Assembly (NCBI GenBank): GCA_037039685.1
Contig: JAWNGF010000004.1
Coordinates: 5,146,001 to 5,210,000, forward strand
DNA length: 64,000 nucleotides
Reading direction: 5' to 3'
Source: Ceratobasidium sp. AG-K
Taxonomy: Eukaryota > Basidiomycota > Agaricomycetes > Cantharellales > Ceratobasidiaceae
Shown here piece after piece: positions 19,733 through 30,994 of the stretch (its first letter is position 1; every line of letters begins with the position of its first letter). Both the position numbers and the translations under genes were made by a program. A model generated the notes under the pieces. It worked only from the letters and a program-made list of their open reading frames with translations, was not told the origin of the DNA and searched no databases.

Positions 19733-20216
19733 TTTTAAGGTTAATTAGTTAGTTACTAATTAGTTCCTTTTTAGTGCGTACTGATGGAAACGACAGGTTG
19801 ATGTGGTTCTTGATGGATGAGAGTGTTAACTTGGGTGGTGCTCCGACCACTTTCCAGTTTCGCTTGAGAGGATCTGGCTTCCTCGAGATGTTGATTTGGA
19901 TGTGAAGGGTGCTAGACGCTAAGCTTTTGCTTTATATACTCCTTATCTGATCTTATCAGTTATCAACAGCCTTGGGCGGGCGTGATAGCGACAGTGTATA
20001 ACAGAGTAAGGGTGTATTTAGCTGACTAAAGCCGCTATGACCCAAAAGAGGATAACGATTGGGTTCACTGACAGCGTATAGTGACGTGGGACTACTGGTC
20101 TATATCAAGTATAGCTCTTTGTCCGTTGTACTATGCCCGTTTTCCTGTGTACGTTCTATCTACTTGGTGGAAAAAGCAGGAGCTTTGAGGCTGATGCTTT
20201 AAAGGGCTTGACCTAA

Positions 20217-20632
20217 TGTCCCGACTTGGGTAAATTAGGTATATATAAAGGTTAAGGGGTTCGACTTAGACAAGTCTTAGAACCCAAGGAATAGTGATAG
20301 TCAGAGGATTTGATTGAGCAAGTCCTAGTGGAGAGGAGGTCAAGCCTTGTTGTTAACCGGCTTGACCTCTGGGTTTATATACATGAGGGATCAGTGCCAC
20401 GTCATCAACTATCAGTGTGGGAAAGCCGAGTACAACCGATGATAAGCGAGATAAGAGACATGACTCGACATTCTGGAAGTTCCGGAAGCACCACCAATAT
20501 CAAATGAAAAGACAAATACATCACATGATACAAGTTTAAGCGCCAGAGGACATTTGTACCAAAAAAGGAAAGTGTTCGGAAAAAAAGATATAAAATCGGA
20601 ATAAAATGTCTGAGCTTAGTCAGCTCATGACA
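20217..20632 (-). repeat. 5' LTR of element A
   Basis: 416 bp bounded by TG and CA and followed on the right by the TTCAC target duplication. It contains a TATATAAA box and the AAGGCTTGACCT segment proposed as the transcript 5' end. The primer-binding site just inside (complement of 20205-20214) pairs with that segment over ten bases in this copy. Confidence 0.9.
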
Positions 20633-23454
20633 TTCACATTAGATGCAGCAAAGAACGGTGAGTTGCTTTGCATGCTTGATACTAGTCTAGCTAAGTTTTA
20701 TAATATTTAGCGTCACTTTCAATTACCCCAGATATCTTAGACGATATACTTTCATTTAAATTCATAGTCCAGCATAAGCCGACTGTACGTAGTTACAAAG
20801 CAATGCAAGATGCGTTCATCCACAAACGGTCCCATGGAAGTTTACGATCGCTTAAATTGGTGCGTGCACAGATGCTGTCCCTTTCTGCACTGTCACCCGT
20901 CAAATATCATTGCTGCAAGAACTCTTGCGTCTGTTATACCAGCTATCTAGGTGACTTACAGGAATGCCCTTACTGCGAAGCCCCTCGACTGAATCCCGCC
21001 GGCCAACCATACTCTATATTTTCCTATGTTCCCGCCATTCCCCAAGTTCTTGCACTATTTCGTAATAAATCGACCTGCGAGAAGCTCAATTACCGTGCAA
21101 ACTATCAACGATTGGGCGATATAGACGAAATTTTTGCTGGCACACAATACGAAAAACTGAAACGTACCAAGGTGACAATAAACGATGAGAAACAGGCCTA
21201 CTATCACTTTCAGGACCGCCGGGAGCTTGCATTTGGCCTTTCGATCGACGGCCTTTGTCCCTTCAAGCGTTGAAAAAATACTTGTTGGCCACTAATCCTG
21301 ATAAACTACAATTTTCCGCCCGAAATACGAAATCTCCTTGAGAACATCATATGTGTCGGCGTGATACCTGGCCCACATTCCCCTAAGGACATCAATTCTT
21401 TCCTACAGCCCCTAATCGACGAACTAATCGAATTAGCCACAGGAGTCGAAGCTGTCAATATGCTCCATGAAGAGGTTTTTTTACTACGTGCACATCTTCT
21501 GGCGGTCTTTGGCAACATACCAGCAATCACCAAGGTACTTGAATTCCTGGGTCATAACGCTAAGTTACCTTGCCGATTCTGTATGCACGAGGCGATTTCC
21601 GGTCAGACTGCCAAGGGAGGCACGCATATGTATTGTCCCTTGCATCAACCCGACGGAACGACAACAAACCCTTTGGACTTAGCTCTCCGAACGCATACAG
21701 AGACCGTGGAGCAAGGGTACGAGGTACTCCAAACACCAAATGAGCACGCATGCTCCAGACTGGCGACAACCTATGGTGTCAAAGGTGTCACCTTGCTTGC
21801 TAGACTCTCGTCGATCAGTATTCCGGCATCATTCCCCGTCGAGGTAATGCATATGGTCTGGATTAACTTAATCCCTCAGCTTGTCAAATTATGGACCAAC
21901 GACTTTAACAGCATCGACAATGGCAAAGAAACCTACCAGATTGACTCGGTGATGTGGGCCCTTGTTGGGGATCTATGCGAAGATTCGGGCTGCACGATCC
22001 CCTCTGTATTTGGATGTCGCGTTCCCAACCTTAATAAGCGCAGCCACTTTATTGCCGAATCCTGGATGCTTTTCGCGACTCAACTTGCCCCTTGTTTACT
22101 GCGACGTCGCTTTACTAAGCAAACATACTATACTCACTTTGTCCGCCTCGTCACCTTGGTTAAAATGTGCGTCAGCCATTTTATCTCTAGGGACGACGTT
22201 CCTACAATACGCAACGGGTTTGCTAAATGGATTGAGGATTATGAGCGGTATGTGAACGCATACAAAGACTCGTCGCGCAGTAACTTATTATCAAATAGGA
22301 TATACTACCAATACAGTGCTGATCGACTACAGACATGCCCGGTAAACGTCCATTACCTATTGCATATCGCCGACTCGATTGAGTTCTTAGGACCGGTCTG
22401 GGCGTATTGGGCCTTTCCAATGGAGCGATACTGCAGCTTCATTGGGGCGTCAGTCCGAAGCCGGCGGTACTACTCGGCAAACATCGCACGGCGAATCCTA
22501 GACTGTGCCCAGCTTCGAGTCATTCGCGAGGTGTACGACCTCCACGATACAATCGTGCTTCGCCACCCAAGAGATGCGAGGGATGCTGAAGATGAAGGTC
22601 AGGCGGTCGAGGGGGATCAGCTTCCAGACTGTAAGTAGTTCGACAATTAATTCCATTATTTCTTACACCCGGAAACAATTTAGACCCCGCTTGCGTGCTG
22701 TTGACTCCACGCTCCGAGCGATTGACGGTAACAGAGCCGCTGCGTCGAAAAATCGCCAAATACCTAGTAACGGCGTACGAAATCGCCTTTCCAGCAGCCA
22801 AGGCGTACGTTCCAGCGTCGGTTATGCAATGGGGACGAATGCGCATCATCAATGGAGGCGATTTGATCCACGCACGCGGGTACCATAAGCTACGAGAGGA
22901 CGGGCGCGACGCATCTTTTGTTCGGGTAAGATTCTTATTTTCAACTTGAATAATCAGCCAATTCTAAAATAAAACAGTACGAGCTCGAGGTTGATCGACT
23001 TGCCCGTATTCCGAATGCACCCCCCGACTTTATTCTACAGTCCTTTTATGGACAACTTCAGCACCTCTTCGCACTTCCCATTCCACCCAACTCCGCCATC
23101 AACCCCAGCAACTACGTTCAGACTCTTTTGCTGGCGTTGATTCTGGAGGCCCGAACCGAAGTCAATACTTCGTACGAGTACACTGTAGTTTCTTACGAAG
23201 GTCAGCTTTCAAGTGGAGAAGTCGTCGACGCGGACAACATCAAATGTGCTATTGGGCGCATTCGCGACGGCAACAAGTGGTGGATTATCGATCGAAGCTC
23301 GGGCGCTGAGTAAATACAAGGTATGTGAATACTTGTCGCACTTATTCGAGCGTATCATGCGGTCCCAGTCAGCTAATACGACACCCCCTAGGACTAGAAA
23401 AGATGTAATTACATTTACAATCACTAATAGAACTAGTGTACACTCCACTCGATA

Positions 23455-23656
23455 CACCCCCCTAAAACTTCCGAACAGTCCGAGGGTGGCCGACCGACCA
23501 CCAGCAAACCCATCCGAGGGTAACCTGCACGTCCGGAAGAAAGGTCGGGGACCCGGTGGCGATTCGGGCCGTCCGAGGTTCCGGATATCGAATCCGGGGG
23601 TCCGTCGACAGACATCTGCGGACTTTTCCCCCGGATTTTTGGACGATCCGAGGGTC
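23455..23656. repeat. Right subterminal GC-rich motif array
   Basis: Repeated TCCGAGGGT, TCCGG and CCCCCGGA motifs mirror the left subterminal array in inverted orientation. The inner border with AT-rich DNA (before about 23450) also matches the left side, where the array gives way to a stretch containing GTGTACA. Confidence 0.6.
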
Positions 23657-23692
23657 GCCCCTGGACGATCCGGAAGTCTGGGGTCCACAGTG
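23657..23692 (-). repeat. Right terminal inverted repeat of the Plavaka-like element
   Basis: This is the inverted counterpart of 2189-2224. It ends GGGGTCCACAGTG and is followed by ATA, matching the left flank. Confidence 0.8.
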
Positions 23693-24281
23693 ATACCTAT
23701 ACCTATAGAACTGGTTGAATGGGCTGGTTGGCTTGAAAGCTGCAGTTTGAAATCGAGCCACGAGTTGGGGTGACAAATGAGATAGATGTATTGATGTTTC
23801 ACATGAAGAGACAGTACAAGATCAAAAATTAATCTCGTGAACAAGGAAGCTGCCGCGGCGCGCGGCGCTCAGCGAGTTGGTATGTCGTAGTAAATATTGA
23901 GACCGTGCAAGGTGTCGCTAATTGGATCTACCTGAAAGAGGCTAGAAATCGTACGGGATCACTATGATGCGACGCACCTAGAGTAGCCGAGCATACATAG
24001 CGCTCGACCGGTTGTTTCTGCGTCGGGGAATCGTAAGCCAGGGGCACTTAAACGCGCGATTTACAGTGAAAGATACCGTGACCACACGACTGGCGTAATG
24101 GAAGGTGTGTCCGTGGGTGGTAGCCAGAGATACCGGACTTGGTCCAATGCATAATCATCAATTCAATGAGCGATAACAATCAAACAATAGTGCATCGCCG
24201 CAGATTCACGAAATTCCACCCATATAGGTTTGCTCAAGACGACTGATTTACGCATCATTATTAGATGCCGACGGCTCAGGA
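23693..24281. other. Intergenic, no gene recognised
   Basis: Flanking DNA to the right of the transposon. No coding frame or repeat could be supported. Confidence 0.5.
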
Positions 24282-25397
24282 TCAAATACCTGAGTTGGGT
24301 GCGTTAGCTGTCTGACTGAATCGGATACGAGCTTCAGCTGCGCCCACCTGGGCCAACAAATCTTCCAATCTCTTAACTTCCTCGCGGAGAGCGACAACTT
24401 CGCTGGACTCTCCGTTTTCCTCTACCCAACCTTCTTCTGATTCGACCAAAACACCCGAGCCCGTTTTCGCTTGTTTCGTCTCCTGGAGATCTTGAGGTTT
24501 GTTGGACTTTTGAGACGAAAGCGTCTCGATGTCCCGACGGGCTTGCGCTAGTTCTAAATCCCGCGCTTCTACCTGTCGCTGAAGATCCTGCAATTGATTC
24601 TCTTGCTCAGAAATTTGTCGATTCCGGTCGGCGATAATTTGTTCCTTGAGCGCAACCTGCTCCGAAACCCCTTCATTTTTCTCGGCTGAGGCCTTGGTGG
24701 GTAGAGTGGAAGATTCCTTCTCGCCTACAACGTGATCGGTCGGAGTCTTGGACTTCTGATTGAGCTCGTCATTGGCATCATCACTGCGCAACCTGTTAGC
24801 TAGTTGATAGCAAAGCTCTCTAATAAGAACTCACTCCAACTTCTCGAAGTTCCATATTTTCTGTGGCTCGCCACCACCCTTCGGCCACAGGTATACCTAG
24901 AATACGTATGAAATTTATAGGTCCCGTCGACGCCAGGTGGAACAAACGCACCTCTCCACGATCATGCAAATCGAGCACGCGATCAGCGACTTCCAGTTGA
25001 ATACTACACATAAATTTGTATGAGTCCCAATTAGGTATCCAGGTCCTAGGGCGGTGACGTACAAATAGCCGCTCGGGGTGTGGGGAACTATCTTCCAGGT
25101 GGTTGGGGATTGGCCATGATAAGCTCGAGAATTGCACTGCGTCCCATTCACAGAGATATATCTACCGTGAAGGGAACTCTTGAAGCAATAACCGCTTCCT
25201 GCGCGTTCAACAACCCACTGCATGCAATCGAGATCGTCAGGACTTAGCTCGCGACGCACGGCCATGCTTACCTTTTGGTTAGCCTCATCTTGGCTATGCC
25301 AACTAGCAATCGTATCAGGATACTCGTCTGGGACTCGAATCGCCTTGTTCCTGGCGAGGTTCACGATGCGGTACGTTCCTGGCTCGACGGTGGCCAT
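24282..25397 (-). CDS. Beta-trefoil (ricin-B-type) lectin fused to a coiled coil, copy 1
   Basis: The ATG at 25397 (MATVEPGTYRIVN) opens a beta-trefoil domain of the type seen in fungal agglutinins. Read across a 54-bp GTAAGC-GCAG intron, the domain continues WVVERAGSGYCFKSS, then YISVNGTQC, then via further short introns EVADRVLDLHDRGE and VYLWPKGGGEPQKIWNFEKL, the usual final strand. The last exon encodes about 165 residues of heptad-rich, charged coiled coil (QISEQENQLQDLQRQVEARD) ending at the stop at 24282-24284. An upstream in-frame extension to 25508 lacks family similarity. Lectin domains of this type bind galactose or GalNAc glycans, but the sugar-binding residues here were not verified. 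The paralog at 27548-28731 has the same domain order and similar intron positions. The protein is probably cytosolic, as no signal peptide is seen. Confidence 0.75.
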
Positions 25398-26533
25398 GGT
25401 TCTTGCGTTGGTCAAGTGGTGGTCAAGATTGTGATGCTGTGTTTGCCACGAGGCGTGGAGTACATCAAGAACCGCGATTTGCAAACACCCGCGTCGCGAA
25501 ATGATCATGTATAGTCCCTTGGTCTACTCACTGGATTGGGATTGAACGTGCAATATACGAGAGTATACGACCGGCCACCAGCACACCAAGCGATGTTATG
25601 ATTCGCATCTTGCTGTCAAGAGGGAACCTGATGAGCCGCGTGCCTGCAGGGTACCGCCTTAACCCAGCAAAAATCGAAAATGCTCCGGGGTGCTCCGGAG
25701 CCGAGGTCTACTCCAGAGCCCGCCGTAGGCTCCTTGAGCGCTTCAGAGCGATATGATCACGTGCGCTCAAGGAGCCTACGGAACGCTCCCGAGCAAAACC
25801 GAGCTACGGAGCGCCCCGCAGCATTCTAGGTTTTTGCTGAGTTATCTCCCGCCGATGTGGGAGATGCTTGCGTGTTGTCAGCAGTCCTCTCTCGAGACTC
25901 CAGTCCAAGGATTTATAATCTCAAATTTCAAGTTGAAACGTCACAGAAAGCTTCTTTGCCTTGGATTCTAGCAAATTTATGTACAGATGGTTGGGAAGTA
26001 GATTTTCCCGAGAGATATAACATTTGAGTAGAAACCCCTTTCTGAACCTTTGCAAGGGTAAGCCACGCTATGCCCATGTATAAGGGTTATAGACAGGGAT
26101 GCACTAGCATACCTTACAACCTCACTGATCATCGTCGCAAGCGTATGGTCGTATCCTTAATAACCCGGCCTCTGTTCTACGAATAAATGGCAACTGGAAT
26201 CCCCCCGCATTCGTTCGGCCAATGAGGTCTCATAAGTCAGAATTGGACCCGCAGTCCCTTGCTAAATATTACATCATTTCGAGTCGGAAGCTAACCTGGA
26301 AGTCGTGTTAAATCTTTTTTGGGGACCGGAACTACGTAGGGTGGCTAACCTAACGACATTTCAACTCTAACAACGCAGCTATAATGGAATTTGTCTTCCA
26401 TGTTAAACTATCGCCCTAGTCTGGGTGCGCGTACTCAATATTCGGGTTCAGTGTATTCAAATATCTGGGGGTACAATCGGGCGTCAAATGCGAAGGCCTG
26501 ATGCTTAAGGAGAAGTTGCTGCTGAACTTGCTG
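25398..26533. other. Intergenic region with a MITE
   Basis: Apart from the foldback at 25661-25843 nothing coding was supported. Positions 25844-26533 contain only short unsupported frames. Confidence 0.45.
25661..25843. repeat. MITE-like foldback, second copy of the CAGCAAAAA family
   Basis: The ends read AACCCAGCAAAAA on the left and AACTCAGCAAAAA inverted on the right, with matching ATGCTCCGGGG/ATGCTGCGGGG blocks inside. Near the centre a 19-bp perfect inverted repeat (25723-25741 and 25763-25781, CCGTAGGCTCCTTGAGCGC) encloses a 21-base loop. The end motif equals that of the element at 3845-4091. Confidence 0.75.
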
Positions 26534-27218
26534 TTAATGTGGGGAACGTCTCGGGATCTTCTGGGTGATTTCAAAGTCGTTCAACAGGCAGAGCTTATGT
26601 TTGACTACTGGCTGAGAGAGTGGCTCCAGCCTAGATATTTCCTCAACAACAGTTCTCTCCATGTTTACTGAGAGTCGATGGAGGTTTGGTAGAAGCGTGA
26701 TTATTATTCGGAGTTGGATAAGGCAGTAGCCGCCGTCTGACATGATAGTAAGGTCTTCTAACGTTGGGCCCTCTGTTAGTATCCCTCCCTTTTCCTTCAA
26801 TTTTTGACGGAAGAATACCAAGGGATTGCAGTAGATGACATTGTCGACAAAAATCGTCTAGAAAGTCGTGCGCTTCATTGAAATTCAACCAGAGAATACT
26901 CCAATAACCAACCCCAGTGCGTAGCCTATTAGGGGCGAAGATAAGAATGAGGAGAGATAGCGATAAAAAGAGGGTGATACATTTAATATTGTTTGCCGTA
27001 TCATATTTACTCCCAGCTTGTATGGAACCAGTGATCCTGGCCCTAATGTGGGTAAGGTTAGGTAGTGGCCTCGTGGTTCGAGCGTAGGCCAAGAATTCGT
27101 CCCAGCCTTCATACTCCAAGTCTTCAACTTCCGTTTCGACTACTATGTCCAAACGTTTAACTGACGGTGCATGGAGACTGAGACGAGATGTATCAGTCAC
27201 GCGAGGGAATACCGTCAC
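26534..27218 (-). pseudogene. F-box/LRR-like gene fragment with frameshift
   Basis: Coding stretches SLHAPSVKRLDIVVE and LPNLTHIRARITG, then after an intron HDFLDDF and later PTLEDLTIMSD and LLPNLHRLSVNME, read as the repetitive C-terminal part of an Agaricomycete F-box/LRR protein. Near 26849-26853 a run of five A (plus strand) throws the frame: with four, LDDF would continue directly into the downstream LRR frame. No F-box was found upstream on the minus strand before about 27550. An acceptor-like ATAG at about 27219 suggests missing 5' exons. A sequencing error in the homopolymer would be the benign explanation. Confidence 0.5.
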
Positions 27219-27547
27219 CTATGTTAACCAATACGTTTGAGGAACCGCCAGTGGAATGGGTCAAATCTTCATGAGTATGATTGATTGGCTTAGTATGCTT
27301 TTTCGACGATGCCGCCAACCAGGACGGGCCCATCTTGGGTGTATGCAGGATGAAATAATATTTGAATTCTCAACCGAAACAATACCCCGCATACAACGCC
27401 CTCTGAAAGACCTACTTCGATTGACGGCGCTGTCGCGATGCCATATACGACAAAGCCTCTTGGATTTAAATTATGCCAGAAATTTGATCCTATCACTTCC
27501 TGTCGTTTGCTCTGTTATTGACCTTATCCAAAAGCTGCGAGGGAAAT

Positions 27548-28731
27548 CTATAAGCTCAATCGCAACGTGATATTGTTGTATAAGCACGAATTTACCCAGA
27601 TTATTAAGTTCTCAGATTGTTCAAATTGATCTCGCAACATCATCACTTCGTTCAATGCCACCGCCGGGACTTTGTAGTTGGCTCCTTCCCCCCGAGAGTT
27701 CAACACTTCTTCAAGGCGGACGAGTTCCCGATCTTTAGCTTCAATATGTCGCCTTTGCTCTTCTATCTCTTCAGCCTGCTTCGCTAGCTGCTGCCTTTGG
27801 TTTTCAAGTTCTTCTGTCTGTTTGGCCCACTGTTTGTCTTTTTCGGCAATTTGGTCCAGCATGCGAGTGGCTATTTGCTCCATCCCAGTGATGCCAAAAC
27901 GAGCGAGCTCAGCCCCTTCCCCTTTCAGCGGACTTGATAACATATGTCAGGGGTCGGCCATATTCGCCAACTCCTGCCCTAAAAGTAGGATATTTACCTG
28001 AGCTTTTCCAACCGCCACTTTTTCTGAGACTCGGTCATGTTTCTAGGCCACACGTGAATCTGTGCAATAATGACAAGGTCCTGTTTATTTAATAAATTAG
28101 ATGGTGTTGCAAGTGACATACCGGGGCTCCATTACGATCACCGTGTGAATCAAGAACGAGGTTATGACCTGTAAGCTTTATACTGAGCGTAGGTTCGGAG
28201 GTGGTTAGTGCGTAATATCTGGCTTTCCCCTAAGCTTACAGGTAAAAATTCTCGTGGAGTAGCTCGAACTCCCACCAGTGGGGTATCGCTCCAAGTAGGC
28301 TCGAGCTCTGACACGAGCGCTATCCACTGCAATGTAACGGCCAAACATACACTCCTGGATGTGATACCCGTTTCCAGATCCAGAAAGCCGTATATATCAC
28401 TGCAAATAGCTGCATAACGAGTAGTATGGATACCAAAAACCAGTATTCGTACCTTTTGATTACGCTCGTTCAGCGTTTGCCACCCTACAATAAGACTGGG
28501 GTGGTGGCCTGGTAAAGTGATAGCCGTACGATCTCGGACATTCGTAACGCGATAAGTGCCTGGCTTGGGACCTGTGATTTTCACTAACAAGCGTGCTGTG
28601 TTTTTAGGTGCGGTGGTCGTTCGTGCGGCAGACTCCGTTCGCCATTGGGTGGCGATTTGCAATGGCCTTGGCTGGTGATGTGCAGCTCCAGGAGCACGTG
28701 ATAGTTCGCTTGTTTCGCTGAAGGTTGGCAT
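27548..28731 (-). CDS. Beta-trefoil (ricin-B-type) lectin fused to a coiled coil, copy 2
   Basis: The N-terminal about 55 residues are low complexity. PGTYRVTNVRDRTAITL then begins a beta-trefoil. Spliced exons continue GSGNGYHIQECMFGRYIAVD, NLVLDSHGDRNG, and IHVWPRN...SQKKWRLEKL, which parallels the closing strand of copy 1 (24282-25397). A coiled-coil exon follows (MLDQIAEKDKQWAKQTEELE and EEIEEQRRHIEAKDREL). The 3' end is uncertain: the frame is open to 27548, but a donor-like GGTAAAT near 27595 could redirect the last codons. Same strand and same architecture as copy 1, so probably a local duplication. Specificity is unknown and no signal peptide is visible. Confidence 0.7.
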
Positions 28732-28942
28732 CCCAAGTCAATTGACAAAACATCCACGAGCAATGATATCAGTCTACTGCACTTAGCGGCTCAAATACGC
28801 CTTATGAAGAGACTATGTCATTATCCTCAACTCTTTCCTAGCAGATAATCTCAAATCGGCCAAGAACAGCGAATGCTAATGCCAACTTGTACACCCCGTT
28901 GCTGGCTGAACCTGGCCTTCATAACAGTCACAGGGGATGTTA

Positions 28943-29840
28943 CTAAGCCTCAATAAAATCCCCCAAATCGTTCTCTTTGAAAACATCCCTGATAACACCG
29001 AACTTGAGCACTGCTCGAACATTATCGGCAAGCTTGGGGCAATTCTCCTCTAACCAAGAATACCTGCCAGCCGCTATTCAGGGCCGGAATACTCGAGTAT
29101 ATGGTCATTACATCAACTCACCTAGGCCAGGGGGTCCAATGAGCCAACAGCGCTATAATCACATCCAAGAACGACGGGTGCGCTGTTCCCAACAAAAAAA
29201 ATCCCTTCCCTAACTCGCTAGTCATATCTCGTTCCATTATTCTCCACATCTCTTCTCGTCGTGCCATTGTTCCTTTACTAATCCACTCCTCGACTGTTTT
29301 AGGATCGACCGGAGAATCTGCCGGGACATGGACGAAACGGCTTGGGTAATTCCCAACAGTGAGAGTCGGAAAGAGATTGGCAGGAATAAATATAAACCAA
29401 CGATAGAACGCGGCGAGTTGAGAGGAAGTGAGGATGCTAATATCCCACTGCGTTCCTTTGCCATGTTGGTGTTGAAGGTCTCCATTATGTACAGGTTAAT
29501 TCGCGTTTAACTTCCTGCTGACTGACTCGGGACTTACAAAGTGCAATTGCTGTCATCTCAGTCATGACATATCCTTCCGGGGTTATCAAGGTCGGAAACT
29601 GGGCGAGAGGGTTGGCTTCCACAAGACGTGCATAGTTGGGTCCTTCTTTCTTAGTCGTTTCCTCATAGCCACATTCCACTAGTTCATGAGGTAGGCCGAA
29701 CAACCGGAGAATGGCCTGTGTGAATACAGAGCCGTAACCCTACCATTTATAGTAAGGGGCTATATCATTGTCTGTGGTCTTCTAAACGTTTCACAACTTA
29801 CCTTTGCGTGAAATAAGACGTAAGGTTTCGTGTCGCTCAT
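28943..29840 (-). CDS. Glutathione S-transferase-like protein
   Basis: The ATG at 29840 begins MSDTKPYVLFHAK, joined by a GTAAGT intron to an N-terminal thioredoxin-fold segment (GYGSVFTQAILRLFGLPHEL, then NPLAQFPTLITPEGYVMTE). The NPLAQFPTL stretch carries the conserved cis-proline region, and EMTAIAL follows. After a further intron an all-helical C-terminal domain reads LAAFYRWFIFIPANLFPTLT and GKGFFLLGTAHPSFLDVIIA. A last exon ends FKENDLGDFIEA at the stop at 28943-28945. Length and order fit cytosolic GST (about 230 residues), which conjugates glutathione or works in detoxification. The catalytic Tyr/Ser/Cys was not assigned, and class is uncertain. The second intron acceptor near 29490 is provisional. 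Confidence 0.75.
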
Positions 29841-30994
29841 CGCGATTGGGGGCAAAAGTTCGCAATTGGGTTGATAAAGATATCAGACTCGCTCGACCCT
29901 TGATGATCTTGGTTCATTGATGTGACTCACTGGGTCAGTCCTGGGAATTAGAAAATCAACTAGCTATCTATACATAACCGGGGAGTAATTTAGTGTGCAA
30001 GAGTAGATCGCCGTACGAGGGATATCATAAAGAGCCATAAGTATTAATGACGATACAGGCTATGCTCAGTAGTCTGGCATACACAGACATTCAGTTTCGA
30101 TGCATTCCCTCTTGTATTGAGATCGGCATGCCAGATGAATTAGGTGGGAAGGCTATCTCATCCGAACTAGATTCGTTGCTACGAAGAATGATTATCCTCC
30201 CACATCATGTTTATCCGAGCTGACGTATTTGAGTATAGCAGGTCGGGATGACTCGCTCTAGAATGGGCTCCACTCATTCTAGGCCTGAAAAGCATGTGCA
30301 TACATGTCATTCGAGTGACAGTACCGGGAAACAGGCTAACTACGGCAGGATTCAATACGAACCTATAATAGCCATTCCGTAGAAACAAGGAATGGCCGGA
30401 TTGAATAGCCGAACGCCGGGAAGCCCATTACCGAAGGAGTGCCACAAGGCGAATTGCCGGAGGATCGTTTCCCTAATCGACGTAAGCGTGGCAGCATGTC
30501 TCTCGGGAACGACCAGTTAGAACTAGCGTTCCGGAACCGAGCAGGTTATTCACAGGCCGAGAGTCGAATGTGGGTCAAGCGAGTAGGGCCGTACTTGGGT
30601 AGGGGGGTTCAAGAGGCCTCGGACGCGCAACCGCTGTATCGTCTTCATACCAACCGGTTTCCCAATTGCCAAGCAAGGCGCACTTGAAATGTATTCGGCA
30701 TTCTCACCAAAAATACCTTATTGCCCGACCTCATCAGCGGAACGGTAGTGCCAAACCCATACTCACGTGCGTAACCAGAACCACCTACACGCTGCCATGA
30801 CGGCGAAACAAAGAACAAATTTACACAAGCGTTGCAGGATAGTTGAATACGAATGTGACTAATGATGAGCATAAACTTGATTGCTTGACAGAGGTACATT
30901 ACGTAATAAACGAACACAGGACGGGATAAATAACATACATAACTAGAATACAGTCCTAGCCAACTCGAACATCGGGGTAAACTCGAAGTGCATT
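29841..30994. other. Intergenic, no gene recognised
   Basis: Several short frames (for example 30439-30687) show no family resemblance. A small inverted pair (CATTCCGT...ACAAGGAATG near 30371) was noticed but not extended into an element. Confidence 0.4.

Larger units (their letters stand above)
6734..20632 (-). mobile_element. Ty3/Gypsy chromovirus element A, split by element B
   Basis: The two LTRs (6734-7149 and 20217-20632, 416 bp each) differ at two positions by eye. The flanks are TTCAC at 6729-6733 and 20633-20637, a perfect 5-bp target duplication. On the minus strand the order is LTR, leader, two small frames, gag, pol, polypurine tract, LTR. Pol is interrupted at 10302-17245 by element B. 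Excluding B, the element is about 6.95 kb. Confidence 0.92.
6155..23313 (+). pseudogene. Tnp2/Plavaka-type transposase, split by nested retrotransposons
   Basis: Exons read as 6155-6288, 6374-6733 continued at 20638-20657, 20711-22630, 22684-22925 and 22978-23313, with GT-AG introns. The N-terminus has a zinc-binding-like CPCGRC motif followed by KRHLQ. The central exon has CC.NSC.CY and CPYC knuckles, then a long Tnp2 core (HNAKLPCRFCMH, FPMERYCS). Removing the retrotransposon and one TTCAC copy restores the frame exactly (AGFT to LDAAK). A TGA at 21271-21273 interrupts the core after DGLCPFKR, with the same frame open on both sides. It could derive from CGA by a C-to-T change. Proteins of this family cut and paste the element. 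This copy is therefore doubly disabled. Confidence 0.8.
2189..23692 (+). mobile_element. Plavaka/CACTA-like DNA transposon, expanded by nested retrotransposons
   Basis: The left end begins CACTGTGGACCCC at 2189. The right end, at 23692, is the reverse complement of the same motif. Each end is directly flanked by ATA (2186-2188 and 23693-23695), which fits the 3-bp target duplication of CACTA-type elements. Inside are a Tnp2-type transposase gene on the plus strand and a divergent multi-exon gene on the minus strand, between GC-rich subterminal arrays. Without the 13.9-kb retrotransposon nest (6734-20632 plus one TTCAC copy) the original element would be about 7.6 kb. Assignment to Plavaka rather than another CACTA-related clade is inferred from the fungal host and the transposase style. 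The copy is unlikely to be autonomous now, because its transposase is interrupted and carries an in-frame stop. Confidence 0.8.

Noticed and set aside
24915..25508. Longer start for lectin copy 1 at 25508
   Set aside because: The extra N-terminal residues have no family similarity, whereas the ATG at 25397 precedes the trefoil directly.
30439..30687. 82-codon plus-strand open frame
   Set aside because: Arg-rich composition without pattern and with no supporting splice or motif evidence.
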